Shown piece after piece: positions 31,335-40,677 of a DNA stretch of 64,000 bases. The stretch spans positions 124,001-188,000 of the forward strand of contig NZ_JRPR02000001.1 of assembly GCF_000763135.2 (NCBI RefSeq), written 5' to 3'. The translations under genes and the position numbers were made by a program. The stretch comes from Helicobacter jaachi (GTDB lineage: Bacteria > Campylobacterota > Campylobacteria > Campylobacterales > Helicobacteraceae). Position 1 is the first letter of the stretch; every line of letters starts with the position of its first letter. Under the pieces are notes generated by a model. It had not been told where the DNA came from. It saw only the letters and a list, made by a program, of their open reading frames with translations, and ran no database searches.

Positions 31335-33077
31335 TTAAATTTCTTTTATGCCTTTTTGAGAATCTGTAGGATTTTTAGATTCTATTTTGATGATTCTCCC
31401 CTGTTGAAAATGCAAAATTTCATCAGCAAGCTCAATGGTGCTAGGGCGGTGGGCTACGATAATGATGATTTTATTATGCCTTAAGGTTTGAATGCTATTT
31501 TTTATGGCTTCTTCAGTTTGCATATCAAGCGCGGAGGTGGCTTCATCAAAAATAAGCACTTCTGGGTCTTTGTAAATAGCGCGCGCAATGGCTATTCTTT
31601 GCCGCTGTCCGCCGCTTAGATTTGTGCCAAATTCATCTAAGATAGTGTGAATCCCTTGAGGCATTTTCTGGACAAAATCCCACGCGTGCGCGTATTTTAG
31701 TGCCTCAATCACACGCTTTTCATCAGCAGTGCTACCATAAGCAACATTATTTAAAATACTATCATTAAAGATAAAGATTCTCTGCGTTACCACCGCGATA
31801 TTATCTCGCACGCTTTTTTGTGTGTAATCCTTAATATCGCGTTTATTGATAGTAATCTCCCCGCTATTAGCCTCATACAGGCGCAAAATGAGATTAATAA
31901 TAGAGCTTTTACCGCTGCCACTTTTGCCCACAAGGGCTGTAATTTTATTTTTCTCTAAGCAAAGGCTCACACCTTTAAGCGCATGCACCTCTTTATTGTA
32001 GTGAAAATGCACATTGGCTAGTCTTATTTCATTTATGGGGGGTTGCAGCCGCAGCGAGCCATCGTGGATTTGCTGCTTTTGGTCTAGAATCTCAAAAATC
32101 CTTTGACTTGCCACGATAGCAGACTGCATTTGCGCATAAATATTCACTAGTCGTTTAAATGGCGTATAAATATAAAAAAGCGCGCCCACAAACGATGAAA
32201 AGCGTGCCGCGCTTAGCTCGCCTTCAGAAATATCAACAATTGCCATATAAATCACGCACGCAAGCATTATCGCGCCCAAAAATTCCATAAGCGGCGTGCT
32301 TAGCTCACCCACACGCACGGCTTTCATATTCATTTTGAGAAAGTGCAGATTCTGTAATTTAAAATTTTCATATTCAACTTTTTCGCCATTACTTGCTTTA
32401 ATCACTTCGATGTTATTAAAAATTTCATTGAGTTTTGCTGTAATGTCGGCATTTTTCTCTTGAATGGTGCGGGAGTATTTTTTGAGTTTTTTAATAATAA
32501 AATTGAGCGGCACAAGTGCTAGAGGAATAATGACAAGTGCGATAAGCGCGTATTTTGGGCTTTGATAAATGACCACCGCAACAAGTGCTATAATCGTAAT
32601 GCTCTCCCGCACAAATTCTGTGATGTAGTTTGAAACCGCAGAGCGAATGACGCCAATATCATTAGTGATGCGCGCAATGAGCTCGCCCCCGCGCATTTTA
32701 TTAAAAAACGCCATTTCAAGCGAGAGCATGTGCTTTAGCATTCTATCGCGCACTTGCCGCACGATGTCTTGCCCGATGAGATTCATCAAATAAGCTTGCA
32801 CATAGGTGCCAATGGACTTTCCAGCATACACCGCAATGATTAAAGCCATCATCACAAACGCTATGCTTGTGTTTTCTGCTAATTCTTCAAAGCTAAAAAG
32901 CGGGTTGGCGCGCGGGATTTTGCCAGAGAGCGTATCTAGCAAAGGCTCAATAAGATAAGCCGTGCCAGCACTGCATAAAGCCACCACCAGCGAAGCCAAA
33001 ATGGCTATGGCAAAGGTAAGATAATGACCTTTGATATAGGGAAAAAACTTTTTAAAAAAATCAAGAATGGTGCGCAT
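31335..33077 (-). CDS. msbA: ABC transporter, MsbA-like lipid/lipid A exporter
   Basis: Homodimeric exporter half-transporter, 580 residues: six transmembrane helices (about 15-300) then an ATPase domain with Walker A GKSGSGKSS (~378), signature LSGGQRQRIAIARA (~478) and Walker B VLIFDEATSALD (~499). Length and MRDRMLKHMLSLEMAFFNK-type coupling loop (here VRDRMLKHMLSLEMAFF) fit MsbA. It overlaps copZ by 17 bases, so it is downstream of the copper genes. MsbA is the likeliest role; a drug exporter cannot be excluded. Confidence 0.82.
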   Translation of the reverse strand: MRTILDFFKKFFPYIKGHYLTFAIAILASLVVALCSAGTAYLIEPLLDTLSGKIPRANPLFSFEELAENTSIAFVMMALIIAVYAGKSIGTYVQAYLMNLIGQDIVRQVRDRMLKHMLSLEMAFFNKMRGGELIARITNDIGVIRSAVSNYITEFVRESITIIALVAVVIYQSPKYALIALVIIPLALVPLNFIIKKLKKYSRTIQEKNADITAKLNEIFNNIEVIKASNGEKVEYENFKLQNLHFLKMNMKAVRVGELSTPLMEFLGAIMLACVIYMAIVDISEGELSAARFSSFVGALFYIYTPFKRLVNIYAQMQSAIVASQRIFEILDQKQQIHDGSLRLQPPINEIRLANVHFHYNKEVHALKGVSLCLEKNKITALVGKSGSGKSSIINLILRLYEANSGEITINKRDIKDYTQKSVRDNIAVVTQRIFIFNDSILNNVAYGSTADEKRVIEALKYAHAWDFVQKMPQGIHTILDEFGTNLSGGQRQRIAIARAIYKDPEVLIFDEATSALDMQTEEAIKNSIQTLRHNKIIIIVAHRPSTIELADEILHFQQGRIIKIESKNPTDSQKGIKEI

Positions 33078-33273
33078 TTACTTCAAAACCTGCATCAAGG
33101 ATTGCTTCTGTAATCAATTCTTGTGTGGCAGGTGGGTTAAACTCTACTTTAACTTGCGCATTTTTTAAATCCACATCAATAAGGCTCACACCCTCAATTT
33201 CACCAACAAACTTTTCTATCTTATCCACGCATTTACCGCAGTTCATACCGCCTACAGATAAAGTAATATACAT
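33061..33273 (-). CDS. copZ: Copper-binding metallochaperone CopZ/CopP
   Basis: 70-residue heavy-metal-associated domain. The copper site is GMNCGKC (residues 9-15), the family's MxCxxC with N between Met and Cys. It likely delivers Cu(I) to CopA, encoded upstream on the same strand but separated by a 150-bp repeat. ATG 33273 follows AAGGAG. The gene corresponds to H. pylori copP. Confidence 0.93.
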   Translation of the reverse strand: MYITLSVGGMNCGKCVDKIEKFVGEIEGVSLIDVDLKNAQVKVEFNPPATQELITEAILDAGFEVNAHHS

Positions 33274-33298
33274 TCATCACTCCTTAGAATATAAATTT

Positions 33299-33442
33299 AT
33301 AGAATCTAACCTAAAAAAACAAGTTGATAGATGCTTTAAGCAGCTATAACTTTATATTTTAGGCGTTGCAGGGCAATTCACTTGCCCAAAAATAAGACCG
33401 CGCGGCTTTTTATAAAAAGCAACAGCGCGGAATTATAGAATC
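33299..33442 (+). repeat. Dispersed intergenic repeat, copy 3 (copA 3' flank)
   Basis: Full-length copy: TAGAATCTAACCT, GTTGATAGATGCTTTAAGC, TATAACTTTATATTTTAG, hairpin GGGCAA/TTGCCC, then CCGCGCGGCTTTTT paired with AAAAAGC and GCGCGG, ending ATTATAGAATCT. Its last bases contain the copA stop codon. Together with copy 4 in the opposite orientation it brackets copA. Confidence 0.9.
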
Positions 33443-35652
33443 TTAAAGCGCTTAAGCCTTGCTGCATTGCCTACCACGCTAAGGCTAGATAAACTCATAG
33501 CCAATGCGCAAAACATCGGGTGCAAGAAGATTCCAAATCCCCCAAACACGCCCATTGCTAAGGGGATAAAGGCTATATTATAACAAAAAGCAAAGCCAAG
33601 ATTCTCTTTAATATTTAAAATACTCGCTTTAGAAAGTGCATATGCGTTATAAATACTCATTACTTTTTGATTATAAATTACAATATCCGCGCTATGCGTG
33701 GCTATATCGTGCATTGAAGCAAAGGCAATAGAAGTATATGCCGCCGCTAATGCTGGCGCATCATTAATCCCATCGCCCACCATAAGCACTTTTTGGCACG
33801 CACTTAGTGCGGATAGAATCTGCATTTTATCTTGTGGGAGGGCTTTGGCGTGAAAATCACTAATGCCAAGTAGGCTTGCTATTTTTTGCGTATTTGTAGC
33901 ATTATCACCGCTTATAAGCGTGGCATTGATACCCCTTTGCCTGAAGTGAGAGAGAGCCACACTCGCATCGGGCTTGATATAATCTTGCAGGCTAAAAATG
34001 GCTAGAATCTGCCCCTCATCGCAAAGATAGAGCGTGATTTTATCTTCATTATTTTGTGGCTGCAAATGCGGCGGGAGCAGAGCCGCGCTGCCTAGCGTGT
34101 ATGAGACATTATTAATAGAAGCCTTAATGCCTTTGCCTGTGATTTGCTCTACATTTTCTAGCGGATAAAGTGTGGCTGTGGGCGATAATGTATGCGTTTT
34201 AAAGGCTTTAGCAATGATGTGTGTGCTTGTAGATTCTAAAGAATAGGCAAGATTAAAGAGTTCTTGCTCACTTTTTTGCGCACTAAGCTTAGTAATGCTT
34301 ACTATCTCTAGCCCTTGTGTGAGCGTGCCTGTCTTGTCAAAGGCAATGTGTGTAATCTCACTTAAGGCTTGAATGCTTTTAGCATCTTTAAAAAATACGC
34401 CCATTTTGTTGGCAATGGCTTGTGCGTGTAAAATCGCCATTGGCGTGGCTAGTCCCAGCGCGCAAGGGCAGGAAATCACAAGTGTAGCAATAAAAATGCT
34501 TAAGGCAAATTCAAAATCTCTAAAACCCCACCAAAATACCCCAGCTATTGTGGCTAAACATATCACTAGCGGCACAAACACAGCCGCGACTTTATCGGCA
34601 AGCGATGCAATGGGCGCTTTGCTATCTTGAGCATTTTGCACAAGGGATAGAATCTGCGCAAGTGTAGATTCTCTAGCATTTTTTTGTGCGCGCATGAAAA
34701 GCACGCTATCAAGGTTGATGCTGCCGGAGAAGACTTTATCACCGCTTTTGGCTGCAAGTGGGACAGATTCGCCATTAATGGCTGCAGTATCAAGGCTAGA
34801 GCTACCCTCACAAATGATGCCATCTACGATTATCATCTCACCGGGTAAAATTTTTAAAATATCCCCTGCTTTGACATCTTGGGCGAGAATAGGCTCGCAC
34901 TTGGCTTGTGTGAGACTATCTTGTGGTAAATTTATAGAATCTACTACTTTTTGGAGGCTTTTTTGATTAAGCTCTAAAAGCAAGGAAGCACTACTAAGGG
35001 CGTCTTTTTTGCTCCTATCCTCAATACTTTTGCCAACTAGCACAAGTGTGATAATCACGCACACACTATCAAAATACGCGTGACTGTGTGGATTAAAAAA
35101 TCCTTGCAGGCTGTATAAAAATGCACTTGTTGTGCCTATGGCGATGAGTGAGTCCATATTTGGACTGCGCGCTAAAAGCCCTTTAAAACCGCGCACATAG
35201 AATCCTCTGCCAATGTGCATAACTATAAGGCTTAAAATAAGCAAAATGCAGTAATTAAGCATATAGGGGAGTGTGAATAAATTAAACATCTCTCCCCATG
35301 AGCAAATAAGCACAATAATCGTAGCAGTAATGCTAAGAGGCAGCCTTAGTTTTTGAGGCAAAAAGCGATTGTCAAAAGATTCTATAATGGCATTAAGCGA
35401 GTGAGTGTTGCGCGTATTTTGCGCACTTTGGGCAGGATTAGCATCTAAATGCGGCTCATAGCCCATTTTTTCAATCAAAGCAAAAATATCTTTAAGGCTT
35501 GCTTGGCTCTCATCATACACTATGCGCGCTCTTTTGCTTAAGAGATTAACCTGTATTTCTTTGCAAAATTTCTTGCGCGATAATGCCCGCTCAATTCCGC
35601 TAGAGCAAGCTTGACAAGTCATTTGGTCAATATAGAAATGTGCTTCTTTCAT
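33433..35652 (-). CDS. copA: Copper-exporting P1B-type ATPase
   Basis: Cu(I) efflux ATPase of the inner membrane, 739 residues. One N-terminal metal-binding domain has MTCQACSS. The transmembrane copper site CPC is in VISCPCALGLATP, the phosphorylation site in FDKTGTLTQG and the hinge in VGDGINDAPAL. I chose ATG 35652 with AAGG six bases upstream; an in-frame GTG at 35682 lies within the AGATTCT-containing repeat edge. Both ends touch inverted copies of the dispersed repeat, which is unusual for a housekeeping gene. Confidence 0.95.
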   Translation of the reverse strand: MKEAHFYIDQMTCQACSSGIERALSRKKFCKEIQVNLLSKRARIVYDESQASLKDIFALIEKMGYEPHLDANPAQSAQNTRNTHSLNAIIESFDNRFLPQKLRLPLSITATIIVLICSWGEMFNLFTLPYMLNYCILLILSLIVMHIGRGFYVRGFKGLLARSPNMDSLIAIGTTSAFLYSLQGFFNPHSHAYFDSVCVIITLVLVGKSIEDRSKKDALSSASLLLELNQKSLQKVVDSINLPQDSLTQAKCEPILAQDVKAGDILKILPGEMIIVDGIICEGSSSLDTAAINGESVPLAAKSGDKVFSGSINLDSVLFMRAQKNARESTLAQILSLVQNAQDSKAPIASLADKVAAVFVPLVICLATIAGVFWWGFRDFEFALSIFIATLVISCPCALGLATPMAILHAQAIANKMGVFFKDAKSIQALSEITHIAFDKTGTLTQGLEIVSITKLSAQKSEQELFNLAYSLESTSTHIIAKAFKTHTLSPTATLYPLENVEQITGKGIKASINNVSYTLGSAALLPPHLQPQNNEDKITLYLCDEGQILAIFSLQDYIKPDASVALSHFRQRGINATLISGDNATNTQKIASLLGISDFHAKALPQDKMQILSALSACQKVLMVGDGINDAPALAAAYTSIAFASMHDIATHSADIVIYNQKVMSIYNAYALSKASILNIKENLGFAFCYNIAFIPLAMGVFGGFGIFLHPMFCALAMSLSSLSVVGNAARLKRFKIL

Positions 35653-35661
35653 TTTTTGCCT

Positions 35662-35806
35662 TTTAGATTCTATAATTTCCACGCTATTGAGCTAAAGCTC
35701 CGCGTGGTCTTGCAAATGTAAGCAAAGCTTACATTTGCGCCTAAAGTATAAAGTTATAGCTGCTTTAAGCATCTATCAACTTGTTTTTTAGGTTAGATTC
35801 TATAAA
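35662..35806 (-). repeat. Dispersed intergenic repeat, copy 4 (copA 5' flank, inverted)
   Basis: Opposite orientation to copy 3. It runs AGATTCTATAATTTCC, CGCGTGGTCTTGC, a perfect hairpin AAATGTAAGC/GCTTACATTT, then CTAAAGTATAAAG and GCTTTAAGCATCTATCAAC, ending AGATTCTATA. It forms the entire copA leader, so the copA promoter must lie in or beyond it. Confidence 0.9.
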
Positions 35807-35908
35807 TTTAATCTAGAACATTTAGCGGCGCTATTTTATAGAATCTTTAAAAATACATTTTAAGCGCGATGCGTATTTTTTGTTAAACGTATTTATGCGA
35901 TACATAGC

Positions 35909-35926
35909 AGGGCTTATGTAAGCCCT
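35909..35926 (-). terminator. Hairpin at the phosphoesterase 3' end
   Basis: AGGGCTTA and TAAGCCCT with a two-base loop, overlapping the stop of the gene at 35914. No T run, so a weak terminator at most. Confidence 0.3.
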
Positions 35927-36750
35927 AATAAGCGATATTTTTCAAGCATTTTATATTCATAAGAATCTGTGGCTTGATTGGTAATAGCGCCTGTCTCTAT
36001 ATCCAAAATTCGCACATTATTATAAGAGAGATAAAATGTAAGCTCCCTATCAAGATAAGGCACACTAAGCTTTAAATCATCATGCCAATGCCCAAAAAAC
36101 CACGCTTTCACATCATGCTTTTTTTCCTGCAGGGCATTAAAAATTTGTGTGAGCTTTTTGGGATTTTCATCATGTATTTTATGATGTATATTCATGTGTC
36201 TAAAAAGCTCGTGCAAAAGTATTTCAGGGATAGTGTGCGTTATGACATAATCAATATTTTCCGCACAATTATAAATATTTTTAAGCCCTAAAGCCAATTC
36301 CTCATCGCTTATGGCTTCTTGTGGCCACCATGATTGATTGAGCGTTCTGCGATATTTGTCAATAGAGAGCGCGCCGCCCATAGTGAAAAAACGCTTGCCT
36401 GCAATTTCATAAATCTCTCCACGCTTTAAATGATAGCTTTTGTTTTTAATGTATTCTCCGGCAGTGGCGTTAAATTTTTTGACTTGAGGGAGTTTTTCAA
36501 AGCGATTAAAATTTTCATGATTGCCATCGACAAATAAAAGTGGGCAGGGGAGTTTTTTAATCTTTTCCATAATGGCATGCTCTCTCTCATCTATTTCATC
36601 ACACCATATCACGCCAAAGTCCCCACACACCACGATATAATCATTGCGCCTATATTTTTTAAGCAGCGCTGGCGTGAAAACTTTGCCAATGTCTGTCCTG
36701 CCATGCGTATCACCAAAAATATAGAATCTAGTTGCTTTTTGTGCTTTCAT
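35914..36750 (-). CDS. Cytoplasmic metallophosphoesterase
   Basis: 278 residues without signal peptide. Calcineurin-like motifs: FGDTHGR (near the N terminus), VVCGDFGVIWCD, FVDGNHENF, ITHTIPE and FGHWHDD. The GDFG and GHWH variants resemble phage- and plasmid-borne serine/threonine phosphatase-like proteins of unknown role. ATG 36750 is preferred to an upstream TTG; its ribosome site is weak (GAAAG). It lies between copA and fabH on the same strand, with no link to either. Confidence 0.8.
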   Translation of the reverse strand: MKAQKATRFYIFGDTHGRTDIGKVFTPALLKKYRRNDYIVVCGDFGVIWCDEIDEREHAIMEKIKKLPCPLLFVDGNHENFNRFEKLPQVKKFNATAGEYIKNKSYHLKRGEIYEIAGKRFFTMGGALSIDKYRRTLNQSWWPQEAISDEELALGLKNIYNCAENIDYVITHTIPEILLHELFRHMNIHHKIHDENPKKLTQIFNALQEKKHDVKAWFFGHWHDDLKLSVPYLDRELTFYLSYNNVRILDIETGAITNQATDSYEYKMLEKYRLLGLT

Positions 36751-36788
36751 AGTATTATCTTTCAATATTTTTTGAGCTAATTTTTAGA

Positions 36789-37775
36789 TTAGTTTTTTGC
36801 GCCAAAATGCACAAGGGCTGAACCCCAAGTCAAGCCACCGCCAAAGGCATCAAGGAGCATTAAATCTCCATATTTTAGCCTTTTTTCCTCATAAATATCA
36901 TTCATCGCCATAGGAATAGAAGCCGCAGAAGTGTTGCCATATTTTTGCACACTTAGCACGAGTTGGCTTTCATTAAAGCTAAGATTTTCACTCACAGCGT
37001 TAATAATACGCAAATTAGCTTGGTGAGGGATAAAAAATGATATATCTTTAGGGGCGATATGATTTTTATGCAATATATCATTGACATCACTCACAAGCGT
37101 TTTGACCGCGAGCTTAAAAGTTTCATTGCCTTTCATTTGCAGATGCGATGGCGTGTGCTTTGCTTGCGCGCCAAAGGCTGAATGCTCACGCGGCGTGCAG
37201 ATAAAATCTTGATGTTTGCCATTAGCACTAGTATGCACATCAATAATACTAGCATTCCTATCCTCTGTGCTACCAATTACACAAGCCCCCGCCCCATCGC
37301 CAAAAAGCACACAAGTGCTTCTATCGCTAAAATCCAGCACAGAGCTTACCTTCTCCGCACCGATAATAAGAATATGCTTAAATGTGCCAGATTCTATAAA
37401 TGCTTTTGCCAATGATAAAAGATAGATAAATCCGCTACACGCCGCACTTATGTCAAATGCAGCCTTATTCTCAATGCCAAGTTTATGGGCAGTTACGCAC
37501 GCTGTGCTAGGCATGGTGAGATAATCAGGGCTTAAAGTCGCTACAATAAGCGCATCAATATCATTTGGGCTAAGCCCTGCGCGCTCAATAGCTTTTTTGC
37601 CCGCTTCATAGGCTAAATCACTTGTTTGCTGCGAGGCGTTAGCAAAATGGCGCGTTTTAATGCCTGTGCGCTTTGTAATCCACTCATCGCTTGTATCAAG
37701 TATTTTTTCAAAATCGGTGTTATGCATACAAATGGGCGGAATATACGAGGCTATGGATTTTAAGGAGGCATACAT
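36789..37775 (-). CDS. fabH: 3-oxoacyl-ACP synthase III
   Basis: Condenses acetyl-CoA with malonyl-ACP to start fatty-acid synthesis; 328 residues. The catalytic triad is visible: Cys in [11 protein letters not shown], His in [11 protein letters not shown] and Asn in [13 protein letters not shown] 37775 has AAGGA seven bases upstream; the longer upstream frame lacks support. The order plsX-fabH with rpmF and yceD before it is the standard lipid/ribosomal protein L32 cluster. Confidence 0.95.
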   Translation of the reverse strand: MYASLKSIASYIPPICMHNTDFEKILDTSDEWITKRTGIKTRHFANASQQTSDLAYEAGKKAIERAGLSPNDIDALIVATLSPDYLTMPSTACVTAHKLGIENKAAFDISAACSGFIYLLSLAKAFIESGTFKHILIIGAEKVSSVLDFSDRSTCVLFGDGAGACVIGSTEDRNASIIDVHTSANGKHQDFICTPREHSAFGAQAKHTPSHLQMKGNETFKLAVKTLVSDVNDILHKNHIAPKDISFFIPHQANLRIINAVSENLSFNESQLVLSVQKYGNTSAASIPMAMNDIYEEKRLKYGDLMLLDAFGGGLTWGSALVHFGAKN

Positions 37776-37785
37776 TATAGAATCC

Positions 37786-38784
37786 TTATTCTTGAATGGG
37801 CGCTTTATTGGCAAAAGTGTGTGCAAGTTTGGCGCAAATATCAGATTCTATAGCGAGTAAAGCCTGATAAATCGCGCATTCAATCGCCCGCGCATTTGAG
37901 CTACCATGGCTAATAATCACCACCTTTTGCACCCCAAGTAAAGGCGCGCCGCCATATTCACTATGGTCCATTTTTTGTTTAAGCTTCCTAAACACACCAC
38001 GTAGGAAAAGTGCGCCAAACATAGAGCAAAGGCAGGATTTGATTTCTTTTTTAAGCACGGAGTTAATCGCACTTGCTACGCCCTCGCTCGCCTTTAGCAC
38101 AAGATTGCCGCTGAAGCCATCGCACACAATTACATCAACACTGCCATTAAAAATATCGCGCCCCTCGACATTTCCTTTGAAAAAATCAAAATGTTTTAGC
38201 ATTTTAAAGCTAGCTTTTGTGAGTTCATTGCCCTTATTATCCTCTTCACCATTAGATAATAGCCCAACGCGTGGATTTTCTAAGCCAACAACATGCTTAG
38301 CATACTCATAGCCCATAATGGCAAAATCTACCAAATATTCAGGCTTGCAGTCTGTATTTGCGCCCGCATCAAGTATCATACTTGGCTTATCGCTAGTAGT
38401 TGGCATAGTTGTGCATATCGCAGGGCGTAAAACGCCTTTAATGCGCCCAATTTTTAAAGTGGCTAAACTCATACTTGCTCCGCTATGCCCGGGGGAGACT
38501 ACAGCGCTCACAGCGTCATTTTGCAATAATTCTATGGCTTTAAAGATAGAGGACTGCGTGCGTTTAGTCGCGCTTGCAGCAGATTCCTCCATACGAATAT
38601 AATCTGCACAATGCACAATCTCTACCTTTTGGCGCAAATGCGTAGGAATAAGCGGAGTGATTTGCGCTTCATCGCCAATAATCACGGCTATAAAATCACG
38701 ATTTTTCAATGCCCGCACCACTCCTTGAACGATAGGGGCTATACCATTGTCCGCGCCCATAACATCAATGGCAATTTTTAGCAT
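37786..38784 (-). CDS. plsX: Phosphate acyltransferase PlsX
   Basis: Makes acyl-phosphate from acyl-ACP for phosphatidic acid synthesis; 332 residues. It begins with [16 protein letters not shown] and has [24 protein letters not shown] (about 97-120) and [16 protein letters not shown] (about 224-239). ATG 38784 follows AAGGAG by six bases; GTG two codons earlier lies in the spacer. It sits between rpmF and fabH. Confidence 0.95.
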   Translation of the reverse strand: MLKIAIDVMGADNGIAPIVQGVVRALKNRDFIAVIIGDEAQITPLIPTHLRQKVEIVHCADYIRMEESAASATKRTQSSIFKAIELLQNDAVSAVVSPGHSGASMSLATLKIGRIKGVLRPAICTTMPTTSDKPSMILDAGANTDCKPEYLVDFAIMGYEYAKHVVGLENPRVGLLSNGEEDNKGNELTKASFKMLKHFDFFKGNVEGRDIFNGSVDVIVCDGFSGNLVLKASEGVASAINSVLKKEIKSCLCSMFGALFLRGVFRKLKQKMDHSEYGGAPLLGVQKVVIISHGSSNARAIECAIYQALLAIESDICAKLAHTFANKAPIQE

Positions 38785-38821
38785 TTTCACTCCTTAAAGC
38801 GTAGGATTGTAAGGTTTAGGA

Positions 38822-38971
38822 TTATTTGTAGCTGCCTGTAAATTTATTAATATGATGAGGCATTTTCCAGCTGCCATCTTTATCTTTGATAGGCTTTGCA
38901 AGAGCGATTTTGTAATGTGTGCGCCTCTTTGCCGCTCGTGTCTTGCTTACTCGTCTTTTGGGAACTGCCAT
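38822..38971 (-). CDS. rpmF: Ribosomal protein L32
   Basis: 49 residues: [20 protein letters not shown] at the N terminus is the standard L32 start, followed by [13 protein letters not shown] and a basic tail ([11 protein letters not shown]). The C-terminal zinc cysteines found in some L32 proteins are missing, so this is the Cys-less form. AAGGAG precedes the ATG. It lies between yceD and plsX, the usual context, and is short enough to be missed by length cut-offs. Confidence 0.95.
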   Translation of the reverse strand: MAVPKRRVSKTRAAKRRTHYKIALAKPIKDKDGSWKMPHHINKFTGSYK

Positions 38972-38990
38972 ATTTACTCCTTTTTAAAAT

Positions 38991-39344
38991 TTAGTCTTTG
39001 GTGTGATAATCGCTCTTTATGGATTCAATCTCACTTTCCAAAATATAATGCAAATCCACAAAGCCATCAAAAAACTCAATAACCTCAAAGCTATCAAGCT
39101 TTTTGCTTTGGCTTTGCATACTCCACAATCCATCTGCAATATACAAAACCAAAGGATAATCTAGCCTCTGCGTGTAGTCCTCGCCGCTCACATCGCAGGT
39201 AAGCTCTAGCTCGCCAGAGATATTACCATCCAAACGCAGCATTTGAGAATCTACGCGAAAAAGTCTCGCTTGCAAATGCACATTCCCAATGCTTAAAGCC
39301 ACATCTTTAGGCGTTGGCGTGCATTTTTTCATAGCAATTTTCAA
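38991..39344 (-). CDS. YceD/DUF177-like protein
   Basis: 117 residues between ndk and rpmF, the usual place of the YceD (DUF177) family, whose function is unknown but tied to L32 and ribosome biogenesis by context. The segment LDGNISGELELTCDVSGEDYTQRLDYPL fits the family core of an LELTC-type strand with one Cys where others have CxxC. The start is TTG 39344, directly after the ndk stop, with GGAG nine bases upstream; ATG 39332 is an alternative. Confidence 0.65.
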   Translation of the reverse strand: MKIAMKKCTPTPKDVALSIGNVHLQARLFRVDSQMLRLDGNISGELELTCDVSGEDYTQRLDYPLVLYIADGLWSMQSQSKKLDSFEVIEFFDGFVDLHYILESEIESIKSDYHTKD

Positions 39345-39758
39345 CTAGCAAATCTCCCTTGTGCTAAAGAAAAATGCAATTTCATTTTTGGCATTTTCAA
39401 GGCTATCGCTTCCATGCACAGCATTAGCATCAATGCTTTGGGCAAAATCAGCGCGTATCGTGCCAGCAGCAGCCTCTTTGGGATTTGTTGCACCCATAAG
39501 CTCGCGATTTTTTAACACCGCATTATCCCCCTCAAGCACCATAACAACCACCGGTCCGCTTATCATAAAATCAACCAAATCTTTGAAAAATGGTCTCTCC
39601 TTATGGATAGCATAGAAAGCCTCTGCATCTGCGCGGGAAAGCTGGATTTTTTTCGCCGCAGCAATGTGCAAATGATTGCTTTCAAATCGCTCAATGATTT
39701 TACCAATGACACCCTTTTTTACCGCGTCGGGCTTAATGATTGAAAGTGTTTGTTCCAT
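39345..39758 (-). CDS. ndk: Nucleoside diphosphate kinase
   Basis: Balances nucleoside triphosphate pools; 137 residues. It begins [16 protein letters not shown] with catalytic-fold Lys, and the active histidine is in [12 protein letters not shown] (about 116). AGGA precedes ATG 39758. Its stop is immediately followed by the yceD TTG start. The block ndk-yceD-rpmF-plsX-fabH matches H. pylori HP0198-HP0202. Confidence 0.96.
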   Translation of the reverse strand: MEQTLSIIKPDAVKKGVIGKIIERFESNHLHIAAAKKIQLSRADAEAFYAIHKERPFFKDLVDFMISGPVVVMVLEGDNAVLKNRELMGATNPKEAAAGTIRADFAQSIDANAVHGSDSLENAKNEIAFFFSTREIC

Positions 39759-39843
39759 GTTTGTCCTTTCTGTTGTTGTGGATACAGCTTTAAAAAAGTC
39801 TAGATTCTATCTAAAGAAAACTTGCTTTAACATAAATAAGCAC

Positions 39844-40677
39844 TTATTCGATAATTTTCACACGCCAAAAGATAGGGAATCTAGGAATACCATTATGCGT
39901 TAAGCCATAATATTTAAAAGTGACAATCGAGCCTATGGGCGGTGGATTTGCGCGCTGTGCGTCATTAAAGCCACTACCAATTTTAAAACTTTTACCATTA
40001 AACTCACACACTAGCGCACCTAACTGCCCTGTGTATTTGCCTTTGCCTTGTGTGTGGGCTTTGACCTCACATTCCGCATCTTGAGCAACTTTAAGCTTTA
40101 GCGCCCTCTTACTGCGCCCAGATTCATAATCTGCCTCCGCCTCACGCAGCACAAGCCCTTCGCCACCAGATTCAATCACATTTTGCAAATGAGCATAAAG
40201 AGATTGTATATCTTTCATAGGTTCTTGCGGCAGTATCACAATAGAAGTGCGCGGCTTAGAATCTAAATAAGTCTCTAATGTCTTAAGGCGTTCTAAAAGC
40301 CCATTACCCTCTGCAAAAGGCACATCAAAGACAAAATATTGCAATGCTTTAAAATCATTTTTCTGTGTATTTTTTAGGATAGAGATGATGTGAGAAAAGT
40401 GCAAATGCGGGCTATAAATCTCCCCATCAAGCGCAAAAGGCGGAAAATGCGCTATCCAATCTTTGGGTAGGGGCATTACTTTGCCACTGCGGAAATACAT
40501 CTGTTCTCCGTCCCATATCCCGCGCACACCATCGAGCTTTTGGCTCACAAGCCATTGTTTAGATTCTATAATTTCGGGGTTAAATTCGCTTAAAAGCAAG
40601 GGCTTGAAAAAAGCCCCATACAAGCCCTGTGTGAGGAAAAATAGGGCTAGGCTTACTCTAATGGCGCTTATAATCAT
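39844..40677 (-). CDS. ATP-dependent DNA ligase, LigE type (exported)
   Basis: 277 residues. A hydrophobic N terminus (VSLALFFLTQGLYGAFF, about 8-24) looks like a signal peptide. The adenylated Lys is in SQKLDGVRG (~47), followed by FALDGEIY, the GGEGLVLR motif (~174) and LKLK (~193). The minimal nucleotidyltransferase plus OB-fold size fits periplasmic LigE, a ligase of naturally competent Gram-negative bacteria. The start is ATG 40677 or GTG 40680, both inside the 3' end of the upstream gene and without a clear ribosome site. Confidence 0.82.
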   Translation of the reverse strand: MIISAIRVSLALFFLTQGLYGAFFKPLLLSEFNPEIIESKQWLVSQKLDGVRGIWDGEQMYFRSGKVMPLPKDWIAHFPPFALDGEIYSPHLHFSHIISILKNTQKNDFKALQYFVFDVPFAEGNGLLERLKTLETYLDSKPRTSIVILPQEPMKDIQSLYAHLQNVIESGGEGLVLREAEADYESGRSKRALKLKVAQDAECEVKAHTQGKGKYTGQLGALVCEFNGKSFKIGSGFNDAQRANPPPIGSIVTFKYYGLTHNGIPRFPIFWRVKIIE

